From positions 1 through 9,453 of the forward strand of contig CAIUSQ010000203.1 in NCBI GenBank assembly GCA_903901905.1: a DNA stretch of 9,453 nt, in the 5' to 3' direction. Positions 1-9,123 of this stretch are shown in pieces. The position numbers were made by a program, and so were the translations under genes. The notes under the pieces are model-generated. The model saw only the letters and a program-made list of their open reading frames with translations. It was not told where the DNA came from and ran no database searches. This stretch comes from an uncultured Actinomycetes bacterium (GTDB lineage: Bacteria; Actinomycetota; Actinomycetes; Nanopelagicales; Nanopelagicaceae). How positions within the stretch are numbered: position 1 is the first letter of the stretch; each line of letters opens with the position of its first letter.

Positions 1-26
1 ATTTAGAGATCGATTTTAATGAAAGT

Positions 27-32
27 AGGGAG
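27..32 (+). promoter_or_regulatory. Ribosome binding site of obgE
   Basis: AGGGAG lies 7 bases before the ATG at 40 and is a good Shine-Dalgarno match, which supports that start. The 39 bases before obgE are too short to identify the upstream gene. In Actinobacteria rplU and rpmA usually precede obg, but stops in two of the three frames here (TAG at 4-6, TAA at 17-19) do not let me assign a C-terminus. Confidence 0.8.
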
Positions 33-39
33 TTAACAG

Positions 40-1578
40 ATGACAACATTTGTCGATCGTGTAACTCTCTATGCAATCGCAGGTAAAGGTGGAGATGGTT
101 GCGTCTCTGTTAAGCGTGAAAAATTTAAGCCACTTGGTGGACCAGATGGGGGAAATGGTGGTCGTGGCGGCGACGTCATATTAATTGTTGATTCAAGTGT
201 CACGACCCTTCTTGATTTTCATCACTCACCACATCGCAAAGCAACCTCAGGTCATCAAGGATATGGTGATCGAAAAGATGGTCATCAAGGAGAAGATTTA
301 ATTTTAGGTGTTCCAAATGGAACTGTTGTTTATGATCACAATGGTGAGCAGATCGCCGACCTAGTTGGTAACGGCACAACATTTCTTGCAGCACAAGGTG
401 GCTTTGGTGGATTAGGAAACCTTGGATTATCTTCATCAAAAAGACGTGCTCCAGGTTTTGCTCTCCTCGGTGAACCAGGCCAAGAAAGAACATTAACTCT
501 TGAATTAAAATCGGTTGCAGATATTGCACTCGTTGGTTTTCCAAGTGCCGGCAAATCCTCTTTGATTGCTGCAATCTCTGCTGCTCGTCCAAAAATTGCT
601 GATTATCCATTTACAACTCTTGTCCCCAACCTTGGCGTTGTTCAGGCAGGAGAGACGAGATTTACAGTTGCAGATGTACCTGGATTAATTCCAGGTGCTT
701 CTCTTGGTAAAGGCTTAGGACTTGAGTTTTTGCGTCACGTAGAACGTTGCGTTGCTTTGGTTCATGTTTTAGATTGTGGCACTCTTGAGACAGATCGCAA
801 TCCAGTTGCAGATCTTCAAGCAATTGAAAATGAACTCGCACTCTATGGTGGCTTAGAAGATCGCGTTCGAATTGTTGCGTTGAACAAAATAGATTTGCCG
901 GACGGAAAAGCGATGGCAGAGATGGTGGAATCAGAGCTTAAGGCGATGGGTTACGAGGTCTATCAAGTATCTGCAGCATCTCGTGAAGGTTTACAAAACC
1001 TTAACTATGCAATGGGACGATTGGTACAAAAGAACCGCGCGCTGGCTGGATTAGAAGAGAGAACACGAATAATTTTACGACCAGTTCCAGTAGATGATTC
1101 AGGCTTTGTTGTTAAAGCAAATGCAGATGGATCATTTACTATTCGTGGACAAAAGGTTGAGCGTTGGGTGCGTCAGACAAACTTTAAGAATGCAGAAGCT
1201 ATTGGCTACCTTGCAGATCGATTGGCCCAATTAGGTGTTGAAAAGGATCTGTTTAAAAAAGGCGCAGTAGCCGGAAGCGAAGTTCGAATCGGTGATGGAG
1301 CAACAGAAGTTATTTTTGATTGGGAGCCAACGATCGAGGCAGGAGCAGAGCAACTTGCTGGCCATCTATTCCGCCGCGGTGAAGATTCACGCCTTGAATC
1401 AACCTGGGCGATGACAGAAAAACCTGTAGACGAATTAAGCGAAGATGAAATCGCCAAACAGTGGGAATACAACGTTGAGGACCCACGCACACCTAGACTT
1501 TCAGCACCAATAGTTAAAGAAGAACCGATTATTAATGAAGAAATGGCGCAGATCAAAGAGGATGGAGATGACAAGTGA
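40..1578 (+). CDS. obgE: GTPase Obg/CgtA, ribosome-associated
   Basis: Obg is an essential P-loop GTPase that binds the 50S subunit and is linked to ribosome maturation and the stringent response. Three family domains follow in order. A glycine-rich Obg fold covers about residues 1-158. The G domain has G1 GFPSAGKSS (166-174), a switch I threonine in DYPFTT (188-193), G3 DVPG (212-215), G4 NKID (282-285) and G5 SAAS (311-314). A C-terminal OCT domain spans roughly 345-430. An acidic tail of about 80 residues follows, rich in Glu and Asp and ending EDGDDK. At 512 residues the protein is longer than E. coli CgtA (about 390) or B. subtilis Obg (428), mainly through the OCT domain and this tail; long tails are known in actinobacterial Obg. 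The stop overlaps the proB start by 4 bases, so translation of the two is probably coupled. All nucleotide-binding motifs are intact. Confidence 0.97.
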   Translation: MTTFVDRVTLYAIAGKGGDGCVSVKREKFKPLGGPDGGNGGRGGDVILIVDSSVTTLLDFHHSPHRKATSGHQGYGDRKDGHQGEDLILGVPNGTVVYDHNGEQIADLVGNGTTFLAAQGGFGGLGNLGLSSSKRRAPGFALLGEPGQERTLTLELKSVADIALVGFPSAGKSSLIAAISAARPKIADYPFTTLVPNLGVVQAGETRFTVADVPGLIPGASLGKGLGLEFLRHVERCVALVHVLDCGTLETDRNPVADLQAIENELALYGGLEDRVRIVALNKIDLPDGKAMAEMVESELKAMGYEVYQVSAASREGLQNLNYAMGRLVQKNRALAGLEERTRIILRPVPVDDSGFVVKANADGSFTIRGQKVERWVRQTNFKNAEAIGYLADRLAQLGVEKDLFKKGAVAGSEVRIGDGATEVIFDWEPTIEAGAEQLAGHLFRRGEDSRLESTWAMTEKPVDELSEDEIAKQWEYNVEDPRTPRLSAPIVKEEPIINEEMAQIKEDGDDK

Positions 1579-2690
1579 GCCGAGAGCAGATCAATGCTGC
1601 AAAGCGAATCGTCATCAAGATTGGCTCTTCATCCCTAACGGGTAAAGCTGGTTCATCACTTGATCCACAAGCAGTAGATAAACTTGTCGACGTAGTTGCT
1701 GCGTGTAAAGCACGCGGGTCAGAAGTGGTTGTTGTTTCTTCCGGTGCAATTGCTGCTGGTTTAGCACCACTTGGTCTATCAACTCGTCCAAAAGATTTAG
1801 CAACTCAACAAGCTGCTGCATCAGTTGGTCAAGGCTTATTAGTTGCTCAGTACACACAGAGTTTTAATCGTCACAAAATAACTGCCTCTCAAGTACTTCT
1901 GACAACTCAGGATGTTGTACGTAGATCTCATTATCAAAATGCGCAACGAACTTTGTATCGATTACTGCAACTTGGTGTGGTTCCTGTCATTAATGAGAAT
2001 GACTCAGTAGGAACCGGAGAGATCAGATTTGGCGATAATGATCGTTTAGCTGCACTCGTTGCATTACTAATTGGCGCAGATTTATTAGTTCTTGTCTCAG
2101 ATATTGATGCACTGTATGACGCACCTCCCGGTCAATCTGGTGCACAGCAGATCCGTGAGGTTAAGAGTATTTCTGATATCGACAATGTCGTTCTTGGGGG
2201 AGCAGGAAGTTCTGGTGTTGGTAGCGGCGGTATGGTTACTAAAGTTGAGGCCGCCAGAATTGCAACATCTGCAGGCATACCAATGTTGCTCACCTCTTTA
2301 GAAAATTCAAACCAGTCATTAGCAGGCCAAGAGTTTGGAACATATTTCCATGCACAGGAAAGTAAAACTACATCTCGTCTGCTCTGGTTGGCACATGCAA
2401 CTAAACCAAATGGCAAGTTAGTTTTAGATGCAGGTGCGGTAACTGCAATATTAGAGAGAGGCGTCTCACTTCTGCCAGCTGGTGTGACAGAAGTGATTGG
2501 GGAATTCATCTCTGGTGATGCAATTGAATTAGTAGGACCAGATGGAGTTGTTATTGCGCGCGGATTAGTTGCATTTGATTCAATCGATCTTCCACAAATG
2601 TTGGGTCGATCAACAAAGGAGTTAGCTGCATCATTAGGCCCAGAGTATGAGCGCGAGCTAGTACATAGAGACGACCTGGTGTTGATCTAA
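1575..2690 (+). CDS. proB: Glutamate 5-kinase
   Basis: ProB phosphorylates L-glutamate with ATP to glutamyl-5-phosphate, the first and normally proline-inhibited step of cytoplasmic proline synthesis. The amino acid kinase domain covers about residues 8-260: the N-terminal KIGSSSLTG loop with Lys15, the [11 protein letters not shown] segment, INENDSVG at 139-146 followed by [10 protein letters not shown], the nucleotide-site stretch [12 protein letters not shown], and [14 protein letters not shown] domain follows from about 278 ([10 protein letters not shown]) to 360, as in the long enteric form. Length 371 matches E. coli (367). The start is GTG at 1575, in a GTGA overlap with the obgE stop, with GGAG at 1564-1567 seven bases upstream; no nearby in-frame alternative would keep the N-terminal Lys motif. 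The stop abuts proA directly, giving a proBA pair. No truncation or missing motif is seen. Confidence 0.97.
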   Translation: MSREQINAAKRIVIKIGSSSLTGKAGSSLDPQAVDKLVDVVAACKARGSEVVVVSSGAIAAGLAPLGLSTRPKDLATQQAAASVGQGLLVAQYTQSFNRHKITASQVLLTTQDVVRRSHYQNAQRTLYRLLQLGVVPVINENDSVGTGEIRFGDNDRLAALVALLIGADLLVLVSDIDALYDAPPGQSGAQQIREVKSISDIDNVVLGGAGSSGVGSGGMVTKVEAARIATSAGIPMLLTSLENSNQSLAGQEFGTYFHAQESKTTSRLLWLAHATKPNGKLVLDAGAVTAILERGVSLLPAGVTEVIGEFISGDAIELVGPDGVVIARGLVAFDSIDLPQMLGRSTKELAASLGPEYERELVHRDDLVLI

Positions 2691-3959
2691 ATGAACTCTC
2701 AAGAATTAGTTAACTCATTAGCTGATAAAGCACGTTTTGCTGGGCGAACACTAAATCTATCTACTGGGGCAGAACGCAAAGCTGTACTAGAGGCTATTGC
2801 CCATGCTATTGAGTCACGAAGTGCAGAGATCCTTGCGGCTAATGAAAAAGATATGGAAGCGGGACGAGCATCCGGATTAAATTCATCGTTACTGGATCGA
2901 CTTTTGTTAACGTCTGAGCGCATCAAGGGAATTGCTGGGGGAGCGCGGCAAGTAAGCCAACTTCCAGATCCGCTTGGAATCACTTTACGTAAATCGACGT
3001 TGCCAAATGGAATTGAGTTAGAACAGATAACTGTTCCATTTGGAGTAATTGGAATGGTCTATGAAGCAAGACCAAATGTGACCGTAGATGCCGCAGTAAT
3101 TCTCTTAATGTCAGGAAACGCCGCACTATTACGCGGCTCATCAAGTGCGGCCCATAGCAATGAAGTTTTAGTACGTATTATGCGAGATGCGCTAGCAACT
3201 ACAAAGATTTCCCAAGATGTCATTCAGTTAGTCCCATCAGATGATCGAGATACCGTCAAGGCATTACTCAACGCTCGCGGCAAAGTAGACTTAGTAATTC
3301 CACGTGGCAGCGCAGCTTTGATTCGCATGGTTGTTGATGAATCAACCGTTCCTACTATTGAAACTGGTGCTGGGGTTTGCCATGTGTATGTTGATGAGTT
3401 CGCAGATCTAGAAAAAGCGGTACCGATCATTATTAACTCTAAAGTTCAAAGGCCAAGTGTCTGTAATGCTGCAGAAACTCTTTTGATTCATTCAAAGATT
3501 GCACAGAGTTTTACTCCAATTGCACTCAAGGCCTTGCACGAAGCCGGTGTTGTTATGCACGTTGATAGCGAAGTTCAAAAGATTGCACAGAGTGCGGGCA
3601 TTAAAGTCAATGTAGCAACTGAGCAAAATTGGAGCACCGAGTACGGAGATTTAGAAATTAATGTAGCTGTTGTTGATTCAGTAGATGGTGCAAGTGAGCA
3701 CATTGCAAAATATGGAACTCAACACACAGAGGCGATCATCACCGAGAACAAAGAAGTAGCAAAGCGCTTTATAGCTTTGAGTGATTGTGCTGCGGTAATG
3801 GTAAATACTTCTACTAGATTTACAGATGGCGAACAAATGGGCTTTGGCGCAGAGATCGGGATCTCTAATCAGAAACTTCATGCCAGAGGTCCAATGGGCC
3901 TAGAAGCAATGACCACCACCACTTGGATTGTTACTGGAAATGGTCAGATTCGCAGTTAA
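2691..3959 (+). CDS. proA: Glutamate-5-semialdehyde dehydrogenase (gamma-glutamyl phosphate reductase)
   Basis: ProA reduces glutamyl-5-phosphate with NADPH to glutamate-5-semialdehyde, which cyclises spontaneously to pyrroline-5-carboxylate; the final enzyme ProC is not in this window. It is an aldehyde-dehydrogenase-fold protein. The catalytic cysteine is Cys258 in QRPSVCNAAETLL. Other conserved family segments are GVIGMVYEARPNVTVDAA near residues 118-135, IPRGSAALIR, and the C-terminal GFGAEIGISNQKLHARGPMG. Length 422 agrees with E. coli ProA (417). The ATG follows the proB TAA with no gap, and the upstream bases offer only a weak GGTG (2678-2681), so expression probably relies on translational coupling to proB. 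It works in sequence with ProB, and adjacency keeps the unstable acyl phosphate enzymes together. No terminator is visible after it; gatC begins 27 bases later. Confidence 0.97.
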   Translation: MNSQELVNSLADKARFAGRTLNLSTGAERKAVLEAIAHAIESRSAEILAANEKDMEAGRASGLNSSLLDRLLLTSERIKGIAGGARQVSQLPDPLGITLRKSTLPNGIELEQITVPFGVIGMVYEARPNVTVDAAVILLMSGNAALLRGSSSAAHSNEVLVRIMRDALATTKISQDVIQLVPSDDRDTVKALLNARGKVDLVIPRGSAALIRMVVDESTVPTIETGAGVCHVYVDEFADLEKAVPIIINSKVQRPSVCNAAETLLIHSKIAQSFTPIALKALHEAGVVMHVDSEVQKIAQSAGIKVNVATEQNWSTEYGDLEINVAVVDSVDGASEHIAKYGTQHTEAIITENKEVAKRFIALSDCAAVMVNTSTRFTDGEQMGFGAEIGISNQKLHARGPMGLEAMTTTTWIVTGNGQIRS

Positions 3960-3972
3960 TCTCGAAATAAAT

Positions 3973-3978
3973 TAGACT
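3973..3978 (+). promoter_or_regulatory. Possible -10 box for gatCAB
   Basis: TAGACT fits the TAnnnT pattern of an actinobacterial -10 element and ends 8 bases before the gatC ATG, so a transcript starting from it would be almost leaderless. I found no good -35 hexamer at 16-18 bases upstream, where the sequence is the 3' end of proA. Without a -35 partner this remains a weak call; read-through from proBA is the alternative. Confidence 0.3.
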
Positions 3979-3986
3979 CCGTAACT

Positions 3987-4283
3987 ATGAGCAGCCTGTC
4001 CCGCGATGAAGTAGCAAAATTAGCAGGACTTGCTCGCATTGAAATGAGTGAAGAAGAGTTAGTGAGTTTGTCTAAGGAATTCACAGTAATTTTAGATGCG
4101 GTGGCAAGAGTTCAGGAAGTTGCCTCTGCCGAAGTGGCACCAACATCTCATCCACTTTCACTTCGTAATGTTTTTCGCCCTGATGTTGTAGTTCCAAGTC
4201 TTTCACCGGAGCAAGCTCTATCTAGCGCCCCTGCACAAGAGGAACAACGTTTTCGAGTCCCTCAGATTTTAGGTGAAGAGTGA
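3987..4283 (+). CDS. gatC: Asp/Glu-tRNA amidotransferase subunit C
   Basis: GatC is the small scaffold subunit of the GatCAB amidotransferase; it wraps around GatA and stabilises its contact with GatB. The 98 residues show the usual family layout: an N-terminal helical part ([16 protein letters not shown], then [20 protein letters not shown]), a proline-containing linker [14 protein letters not shown] around residues 52-65, and a C-terminal [17 protein letters not shown] that ends like other GatC proteins. Stop codons shortly upstream in frame (TAA at 3969) leave ATG 3987 as the natural start. No Shine-Dalgarno sequence precedes it, unlike most genes here, which fits either leaderless translation or weak initiation. 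It overlaps gatA by 4 bases (GTGA), and gatA overlaps gatB, so the three subunits are likely made together in matched amounts. Confidence 0.94.
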   Translation: MSSLSRDEVAKLAGLARIEMSEEELVSLSKEFTVILDAVARVQEVASAEVAPTSHPLSLRNVFRPDVVVPSLSPEQALSSAPAQEEQRFRVPQILGEE

Positions 4284-5776
4284 TTCGTAGTACGGCAGCA
4301 CAGATGGCAGCAAAGCTTGCAAACGGTGAAACAACATCTGTTGAGTTGACACAAGCACACTTAGATCGAATTAATTCCGTCGAGGATAAAGTGCATGCAT
4401 TTTTATTTGTGGATGGAAAGGGTGCACTTGAGCAAGCCGCATCAGTAGATGCTAAAAGAGCCAAGGGAGAGAAGTTGTCTCCACTAGCTGGTGTTCCACT
4501 AGCGCTCAAGGATGTTTTGGCACAAAAAGATAAGCCAACAACATGTGGTTCAAAGATTCTCGAAGGTTGGCTTCCTCCCTATGACTCAACAGTGGTGGCA
4601 AATTTAAAAAAGAATGACATTGTTATTTTAGGTAAAACAAATATGGATGAGTTTGCTATGGGCTCATCAACTGAAAACTCTGCATACGGACCAACTCATA
4701 ATCCCTGGGATCTCTCTAGAATTCCTGGCGGCTCTGGTGGCGGTTCATCTGCAGCACTTGCCTCTTTTGAAGCACCACTTGCGATAGGAACCGATACTGG
4801 TGGTTCTATTCGCCAACCTGCAGCAGTTACTGGAACAGTTGGAGTTAAACCAACATACGGTGGAGTCTCTCGGTACGGACTAGTTGCATTTTCATCATCA
4901 TTAGATCAAGCCGGACCATGTGCACGTACTGTTTTAGATACTGCGTTGTTGCACGAGGCTATTGCCGGCTATGACCCTAAGGATGCAACTTCAATTAACG
5001 CTCCTGTTCCACAAGTAGTTCAAGCCGCAAAAGATGGCAATGTAAAGGGAATGAAAATTGGAGTTGTTAAAGAGTTAAATGGTGATGGCTATCAACCTGG
5101 AGTGCGTGCTCGATTTGATGAAGCGTTGGAACTACTGGCAAAAGCTGGGGCCGAAATAGTAGAAGTATCTGCGCCAAACTTTGAATATGCCCTTGCTGCC
5201 TATTATTTAATTGCACCTTCTGAAGCATCTTCTAATCTCGCTCGATTTGATGCAATGCGATATGGCTTACGTGTAGGCGATGTCGATGGGGCCTCAGCTG
5301 AAGCGGTCATGAATCTGACTCGCGAAGTTGGCTTTGGTAAAGAAGTAAAGCGAAGAATTATCCTTGGCACATATGCTCTCTCATCTGGTTATTACGATGC
5401 ATATTACGGAAGTGCTCAAAAAGTTCGTACATTAATCACACAGGACTTTACTAAAGCATTTACAAAAGCAGATGTTCTTGTTTCACCAACATGTCCTACA
5501 ACAGCATTTAAAATCGGTGAAAAGGCAAATGATCCTTTAGCTATGTACTTAAATGACATCGCAACTATTCCAGTAAATATGGCAGGAATTGGTGGCATGT
5601 CCTTGCCTGCTGGGTTAGCAGATGAAGATGGATTACCTGTTGGATTTCAGATTATGTCTCCTGTTATGAAAGATGAACGCATGTACTCAGTTGGTGCATC
5701 ACTTGAAGCTGCGTTGCTTTCAAAATGGGGCACACCACTTTTGGATCGTGCACCAACATTGGAGGCCAGTAAATGA
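4280..5776 (+). CDS. gatA: Asp/Glu-tRNA amidotransferase subunit A (glutaminase)
   Basis: GatA hydrolyses glutamine and passes ammonia through a tunnel to GatB. It is an amidase-signature enzyme and the catalytic triad is complete: Lys77 in PLALKD, the cis-Ser152 in the glycine-serine signature [10 protein letters not shown] (150-159), and the nucleophile Ser176 in [11 protein letters not shown]. The 24-residue distance between the two serines matches characterised GatA. Conserved regions [35 protein letters not shown] and the later [15 protein letters not shown] also agree, and the whole reads like actinobacterial GatA at the usual length (498). The start is GTG 4280 in a 4-base overlap with the gatC stop, with AGGTGA (4271-4276) just upstream. 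Partners GatC and GatB flank it. Most Actinobacteria lack glutaminyl-tRNA synthetase and depend on this route for Gln-tRNA; whether this strain also uses it for Asn-tRNA cannot be seen here. Confidence 0.97.
   Translation: MIRSTAAQMAAKLANGETTSVELTQAHLDRINSVEDKVHAFLFVDGKGALEQAASVDAKRAKGEKLSPLAGVPLALKDVLAQKDKPTTCGSKILEGWLPPYDSTVVANLKKNDIVILGKTNMDEFAMGSSTENSAYGPTHNPWDLSRIPGGSGGGSSAALASFEAPLAIGTDTGGSIRQPAAVTGTVGVKPTYGGVSRYGLVAFSSSLDQAGPCARTVLDTALLHEAIAGYDPKDATSINAPVPQVVQAAKDGNVKGMKIGVVKELNGDGYQPGVRARFDEALELLAKAGAEIVEVSAPNFEYALAAYYLIAPSEASSNLARFDAMRYGLRVGDVDGASAEAVMNLTREVGFGKEVKRRIILGTYALSSGYYDAYYGSAQKVRTLITQDFTKAFTKADVLVSPTCPTTAFKIGEKANDPLAMYLNDIATIPVNMAGIGGMSLPAGLADEDGLPVGFQIMSPVMKDERMYSVGASLEAALLSKWGTPLLDRAPTLEASK
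5761..5765 (+). promoter_or_regulatory. Ribosome binding site of gatB
   Basis: GGAGG sits 7 bases before the gatB ATG, inside the last codons of gatA. It is a canonical Shine-Dalgarno sequence and decides the start at 5773, within an ATGA overlap with the gatA stop. Confidence 0.85.
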
Positions 5777-7272
5777 GCCTTACCTATGATGATGTAGTTG
5801 CAAAGTACGAGCCTGTATTAGGTCTTGAAGTTCACGTTGAATTAAATACACAATCAAAGATGTTTTGTGGCTGCGCAACGGTTTTTGGAGCAGAACCAAA
5901 CACACAGACATGTCCAGTCTGTCTTGCCTTGCCAGGTGCTCTGCCTGTTGTCAATGAAAAAGCAATTGAATCAACTATCAAAATCGGCCTTGCACTTAAC
6001 TGTTCAATTGCTCCATTTTCACGTTTTGCTCGCAAGAACTATTTCTATCCAGATATGCCAAAGAACTTTCAAATTTCACAATATGACGAGCCAATCTGTG
6101 TCAATGGTTATGTTGATGTCGAGATCGAAACAGATGAAGGACTAAAGAATTTTCGTATAGAGGTAGAGCGTGTACACATGGAAGAGGACACAGGTAAGTC
6201 CCTCCACGTGGGTGGTGCAACTGGCCGCATCCATGGCGCTGAGTATTCTCTCCTTGATTACAACCGCGCTGGAATTCCTTTAGTTGAAATCGTGACAAAG
6301 ATTGTTCCAGGTACAGGAAAGTACGCACCGGAGGTAGCAAAAGCATATGTCGCCGAGCTTCGAGATATTTTGCGCTCACTTGGTGTTAGCGATGTAAAGA
6401 TGGAACAGGGTTCTTTGCGTTGTGATGCAAACGTCTCACTGCGTTTAATCGGAGCTGAAAAATTAGGAACTAGAAGTGAAACAAAGAATGTGAACTCGCT
6501 GCGTTCTGTTGAGCGCGCGGTTCGCGGAGAAATGATTCGTCACGCAGAGCTATTAAATGCTGGGGGGCGAGTAGTTCAAGAGACACGACATTTTCAAGAA
6601 GACACGGGCTTGACTCGATCTGGGCGATCAAAAGAACAAGCAGAGGATTATCGCTACTTCCCTGAACCAGATTTAGTACCAGTTGAACCAGATGCTGCTT
6701 GGATCGAAACATTGCGTGCAGGATTGCCAGAGCGTCCATCTATTCGCCGTAAGCGTTTGCAAGAAGCATGGGCAGTACCTGAAAAAGAAATGGCGGCGAT
6801 GATTAATGCCGATGTTCTAGATATCGTTGAAGAAACTGTTTTGCTAGGCGCTGAGCCAACGAAGGCGCGCAGTTGGTGGCTGGGAGAGATATCACGAATT
6901 GCAAATGACAAAGATGTTGCGATTACAGATTTAGCAATTACTCCACAAGATGTTGCAGAAATTGTTGCACTTGTTAACTCTGGTGATCTGACAGACAAAC
7001 TTGCCCGACAAGTTGTTGAGGGAGTAATCGCAGGAGAGGGTAAGCCTTCGGTAGTTATCGCAGCTCGTGGAATCAAAGTCGTAAATGATGATGGCGCACT
7101 CATGGCTGCAATTGAAAAGGTCTGTGCTGAACAAATAGAAACAGCTGAGAAAGTTAGAGCTGGCCACATTCCTGCAGCAGGAGCGTTAATTGGTGCGGTC
7201 ATGAAAGAGACAAAGGGCCAAGCCGATGCTGCTCGCGTACGAGAACTTCTACTTAGCCACCTTGGTCACTAG
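5773..7272 (+). CDS. gatB: Asp/Glu-tRNA amidotransferase subunit B
   Basis: GatB binds the misacylated tRNA, activates the side-chain carboxylate of its Glu (or Asp) with ATP and amidates it with ammonia delivered from GatA. The N-terminal kinase-like cradle domain has [16 protein letters not shown], a zinc site of four cysteines (Cys32, Cys34, Cys47, Cys50, as CGC and CPVC), [20 protein letters not shown], and [11 protein letters not shown] starting at His135, which carries metal and ATP ligands in the family. [10 protein letters not shown] and [15 protein letters not shown] follow, the latter around residue 295. The C-terminal half, from about 330, is the helical and YqeY-like tail that recognises the tRNA elbow and ends [14 protein letters not shown]. 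Length 499 is normal. The ATG overlaps the gatA stop by 4 bases. No clear terminator follows; ilvD starts 129 bases later from its own promoter. Confidence 0.97.
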   Translation: MSLTYDDVVAKYEPVLGLEVHVELNTQSKMFCGCATVFGAEPNTQTCPVCLALPGALPVVNEKAIESTIKIGLALNCSIAPFSRFARKNYFYPDMPKNFQISQYDEPICVNGYVDVEIETDEGLKNFRIEVERVHMEEDTGKSLHVGGATGRIHGAEYSLLDYNRAGIPLVEIVTKIVPGTGKYAPEVAKAYVAELRDILRSLGVSDVKMEQGSLRCDANVSLRLIGAEKLGTRSETKNVNSLRSVERAVRGEMIRHAELLNAGGRVVQETRHFQEDTGLTRSGRSKEQAEDYRYFPEPDLVPVEPDAAWIETLRAGLPERPSIRRKRLQEAWAVPEKEMAAMINADVLDIVEETVLLGAEPTKARSWWLGEISRIANDKDVAITDLAITPQDVAEIVALVNSGDLTDKLARQVVEGVIAGEGKPSVVIAARGIKVVNDDGALMAAIEKVCAEQIETAEKVRAGHIPAAGALIGAVMKETKGQADAARVRELLLSHLGH

Positions 7273-7353
7273 TTCTTTGAAGATCTAGCGAGTTACACCA
7301 ACAAAAAACTGTGAATGTTGCAGGGATCCAAAGGTCGTCCAAAAGCGTAAAGG

Positions 7354-7370
7354 CTCAAATTTAGATTGAG
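7354..7370. repeat. Short inverted repeat at the ilvD promoter
   Basis: CTCAA (7354-7358) and TTGAG (7366-7370) are exact reverse complements separated by 7 bases. The right arm covers most of the proposed -35 box TTGAGT. This could be a regulator binding site or simple coincidence, since five-base arms are short. Confidence 0.3.
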
Positions 7371-7395
7371 TGATTTCTTTTCAAGAGGGTAGAAT
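7366..7395 (+). promoter_or_regulatory. ilvD promoter giving a leaderless mRNA
   Basis: The -35 box TTGAGT (7366-7371) and -10 box TAGAAT (7390-7395) are separated by 18 bases and match the vegetative sigma-factor consensus well. The -10 box ends 6 bases before the ilvD ATG, so transcription starting at the usual 6-7 bases downstream would begin on or next to the A of the start codon. Leaderless mRNAs are common in Actinobacteria. The alternative is an upstream promoter, with GAGGG (7385-7389) as ribosome binding site, but its 12-base spacing to the ATG is long. Confidence 0.65.
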
Positions 7396-7401
7396 CATCT
7401 C

Positions 7402-9075
7402 ATGGCCACAATGAAACCACGCTCTGGAGTTGTAACTGATGGAATGGAAAGAGCGCCGCAACGCGGAATGCTTCGCGCGGTTGGAATGGGTGATGAGGAT
7501 TGGGTTAAACCTCAAATAGGAATTGCATCGTCATGGAATGAAATTACTCCATGCAATTTGTCACTCGATCGTTTAGCAAAAGCATCTAAAGAGGGCGTGT
7601 TTGCCGCCGGTGGTTTCCCCATGCAGTTTGGAACGATCTCAGTTTCTGATGGCGTTTCAATGGGACATGAAGGTATGCATTTCTCATTAGTTTCACGGGA
7701 AATTATCGCTGACTCTGTTGAGACTGTTATGAATGCAGAGCGCTTTGATGGAATGGTCACTTTTGCTGGTTGTGATAAATCACTGCCTGGAATGATGATG
7801 GCTGCAGCACGTTTAGATGTTGCAAGTGTTTTTGTTTATGCTGGATCTACGTTGCCTGGTCAAGTAGATGGTAACGATGTAACGATTATTGATGCCTTTG
7901 AGGCAGTTGGTGCATGTGCACGTGGATTAATTACCCAAGAGCGTGTTGATCAAATAGAGCGTGCAGTCTGTCCGGGTGAAGGTGCTTGTGGTGGAATGTA
8001 TACAGCCAACACGATGGCAGCGATCGGTGAAGCTATGGGTCTTTCTTTGCCAGGTTCTGCTGCACCTCCTGCAGTCGATCGTCGCCGTGATGCATATGCA
8101 ATTAAATCAGGCGAAGCAGTCGTTAATTTGATTCGTCTTGGAATCACATCTCGTATGATTTTGACCAAGAAAGCATTTGAAAATGCAATAACAATTTTAA
8201 TGGCACTTGGTGGCTCTACCAATGCAGTTCTACATTTGTTGGCAATTGCTCATGAGGCAGAAGTAGATTTAACGCTGGAAGATTTCAACAGAATTGGATC
8301 CAAGGTTCCACTACTTGGAGATTTAAAGCCTTTTGGCAAGTTTGTGATGACCGACCTTGACCGCGTTGGTGGAATTCCAGTAGTCCTTAAAATTTTGCTT
8401 GATGCTGGCTATTTACATGGTGACACGTTGACAGTTACTGGTAAGTCTATGGCTGAAAATCTTGCCGACATTAATCCTCCATTTCCAGATGGAGTTGTTG
8501 TTCACCCAACAGATAAACCATTATCAAAAGATGTTGGAATTACGATTTTAGGTGGATCCCTTGCGCCTGAAGGTGCAGTATGTAAAACAGCTGGAATTGG
8601 AATTGATAAATTTGAAGGCCCTGCTCGCGTCTTTGACCGTGAACAGTTAGCAATGGATGCCATTGAAAATGGAACGATTCAAGCCGGAGATGTAGTTGTC
8701 ATTCGATACGAAGGTCCAAAAGGTGGACCTGGAATGCGCGAAATGTTGATGGTTACTGGTGCGATTAAAGGTGCAGGGTTAGGTAAAACAACTTTGCTTC
8801 TAACTGATGGTCGCTTCTCTGGTGGTTCCACTGGTCTATGCGTTGGACATATTTCACCTGAGGCAGTTGATGGTGGACCAATTGCCTTCATTAAAGATGG
8901 GGACATAGTCCGTATCGATACCGTAAATCGAACACTTGATCTTCTTGTTGATCCTGAAGAGTTGGAAAAACGAAAAGTTGGATGGAAACCGCTGACACAC
9001 AAGTACACACGTGGTGTTTTGGCTAAGTTCACAAAACTAGTTGGGTCGGCCTCTAAAGGTGCTGTCTGCGAATAA
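7402..9075 (+). CDS. ilvD: Dihydroxy-acid dehydratase
   Basis: IlvD dehydrates 2,3-dihydroxy-isovalerate and 2,3-dihydroxy-3-methylvalerate to the 2-oxo acids that become valine, leucine and isoleucine; it is a cytoplasmic iron-sulfur enzyme of the IlvD/Edd family. Cluster cysteines are Cys51 (EITPCNLS), Cys124 (AGCDKSLPG) and Cys196 ([13 protein letters not shown]). Lys126, next to the second cysteine, is the residue expected to be carbamylated to hold Mg2+, and Ser473 in TDGRFSGG is the expected catalytic base. [13 protein letters not shown] at about 80-92 is also conserved. At 557 residues it belongs to the shorter form typical of [2Fe-2S] plant and mycobacterial enzymes rather than the roughly 616-residue E. 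coli type; cluster type is inferred from similarity and length. The N-terminus is about 15 residues shorter than mycobacterial IlvD, which suits a leaderless start at 7402. It lies upstream of ilvB, the enzyme two steps earlier. Confidence 0.97.
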   Translation: MATMKPRSGVVTDGMERAPQRGMLRAVGMGDEDWVKPQIGIASSWNEITPCNLSLDRLAKASKEGVFAAGGFPMQFGTISVSDGVSMGHEGMHFSLVSREIIADSVETVMNAERFDGMVTFAGCDKSLPGMMMAAARLDVASVFVYAGSTLPGQVDGNDVTIIDAFEAVGACARGLITQERVDQIERAVCPGEGACGGMYTANTMAAIGEAMGLSLPGSAAPPAVDRRRDAYAIKSGEAVVNLIRLGITSRMILTKKAFENAITILMALGGSTNAVLHLLAIAHEAEVDLTLEDFNRIGSKVPLLGDLKPFGKFVMTDLDRVGGIPVVLKILLDAGYLHGDTLTVTGKSMAENLADINPPFPDGVVVHPTDKPLSKDVGITILGGSLAPEGAVCKTAGIGIDKFEGPARVFDREQLAMDAIENGTIQAGDVVVIRYEGPKGGPGMREMLMVTGAIKGAGLGKTTLLLTDGRFSGGSTGLCVGHISPEAVDGGPIAFIKDGDIVRIDTVNRTLDLLVDPEELEKRKVGWKPLTHKYTRGVLAKFTKLVGSASKGAVCE

Positions 9076-9093
9076 CTCAGGACTAATCGTCGG

Positions 9094-9123
9094 TTGCCCT
9101 GACTTCCACGTCCGAATTATGAG
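9094..9123 (+). promoter_or_regulatory. Possible promoter of the ilvB leader transcript
   Basis: TTGCCC (9094-9099) and TATGAG (9118-9123) are 18 bases apart and would start a transcript near 9130, upstream of the leader peptide. Both hexamers deviate from consensus, so the call is weak. Read-through from ilvD is equally possible because no terminator follows ilvD. Confidence 0.3.

Larger units (their letters stand above)
7273..7401 (+). other. gatB-ilvD intergenic region
   Basis: These 129 bases hold the ilvD promoter at their 3' end. I see no intrinsic terminator for gatB: the only stem is the short CTCAA/TTGAG pair near 7354-7370, which is weak and overlaps the -35 box. Two very short open frames (GTG at 7311, ATG at 7315) lack ribosome binding sites and branched-chain codons, so I do not call a leader peptide here. 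Confidence 0.6.

Noticed and set aside
1..39. C-terminus of rpmA upstream of obgE
   Set aside because: Expected from usual gene order, but 39 bases with stops in two frames show no recognisable L27 ending.
4730..4750. Apparent departure of the GatA signature ([10 protein letters not shown] rather than GGSSGGSAAA)
   Set aside because: This variant is normal for actinobacterial GatA, and the Lys77-Ser152-Ser176 triad with 24-residue serine spacing is intact.
6654..7202. Long antisense open frame (182 codons) opposite gatB
   Set aside because: It is a mirror frame of gatB, with low-complexity Ser/Ala/Ile-rich composition, no ribosome binding site and no recognisable domain; the other antisense frames have the same explanation.
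7311..7364. Short open frames upstream of ilvD (GTG at 7311, ATG at 7315) considered as an ilvD leader peptide
   Set aside because: No ribosome binding site, no run of Leu, Val or Ile codons, no following terminator, and the strong promoter lies downstream of them.
9077..9102. TCAGG/CCTGA stem as an ilvD terminator
   Set aside because: Only 5 bp with a 16-base loop and no T tract.
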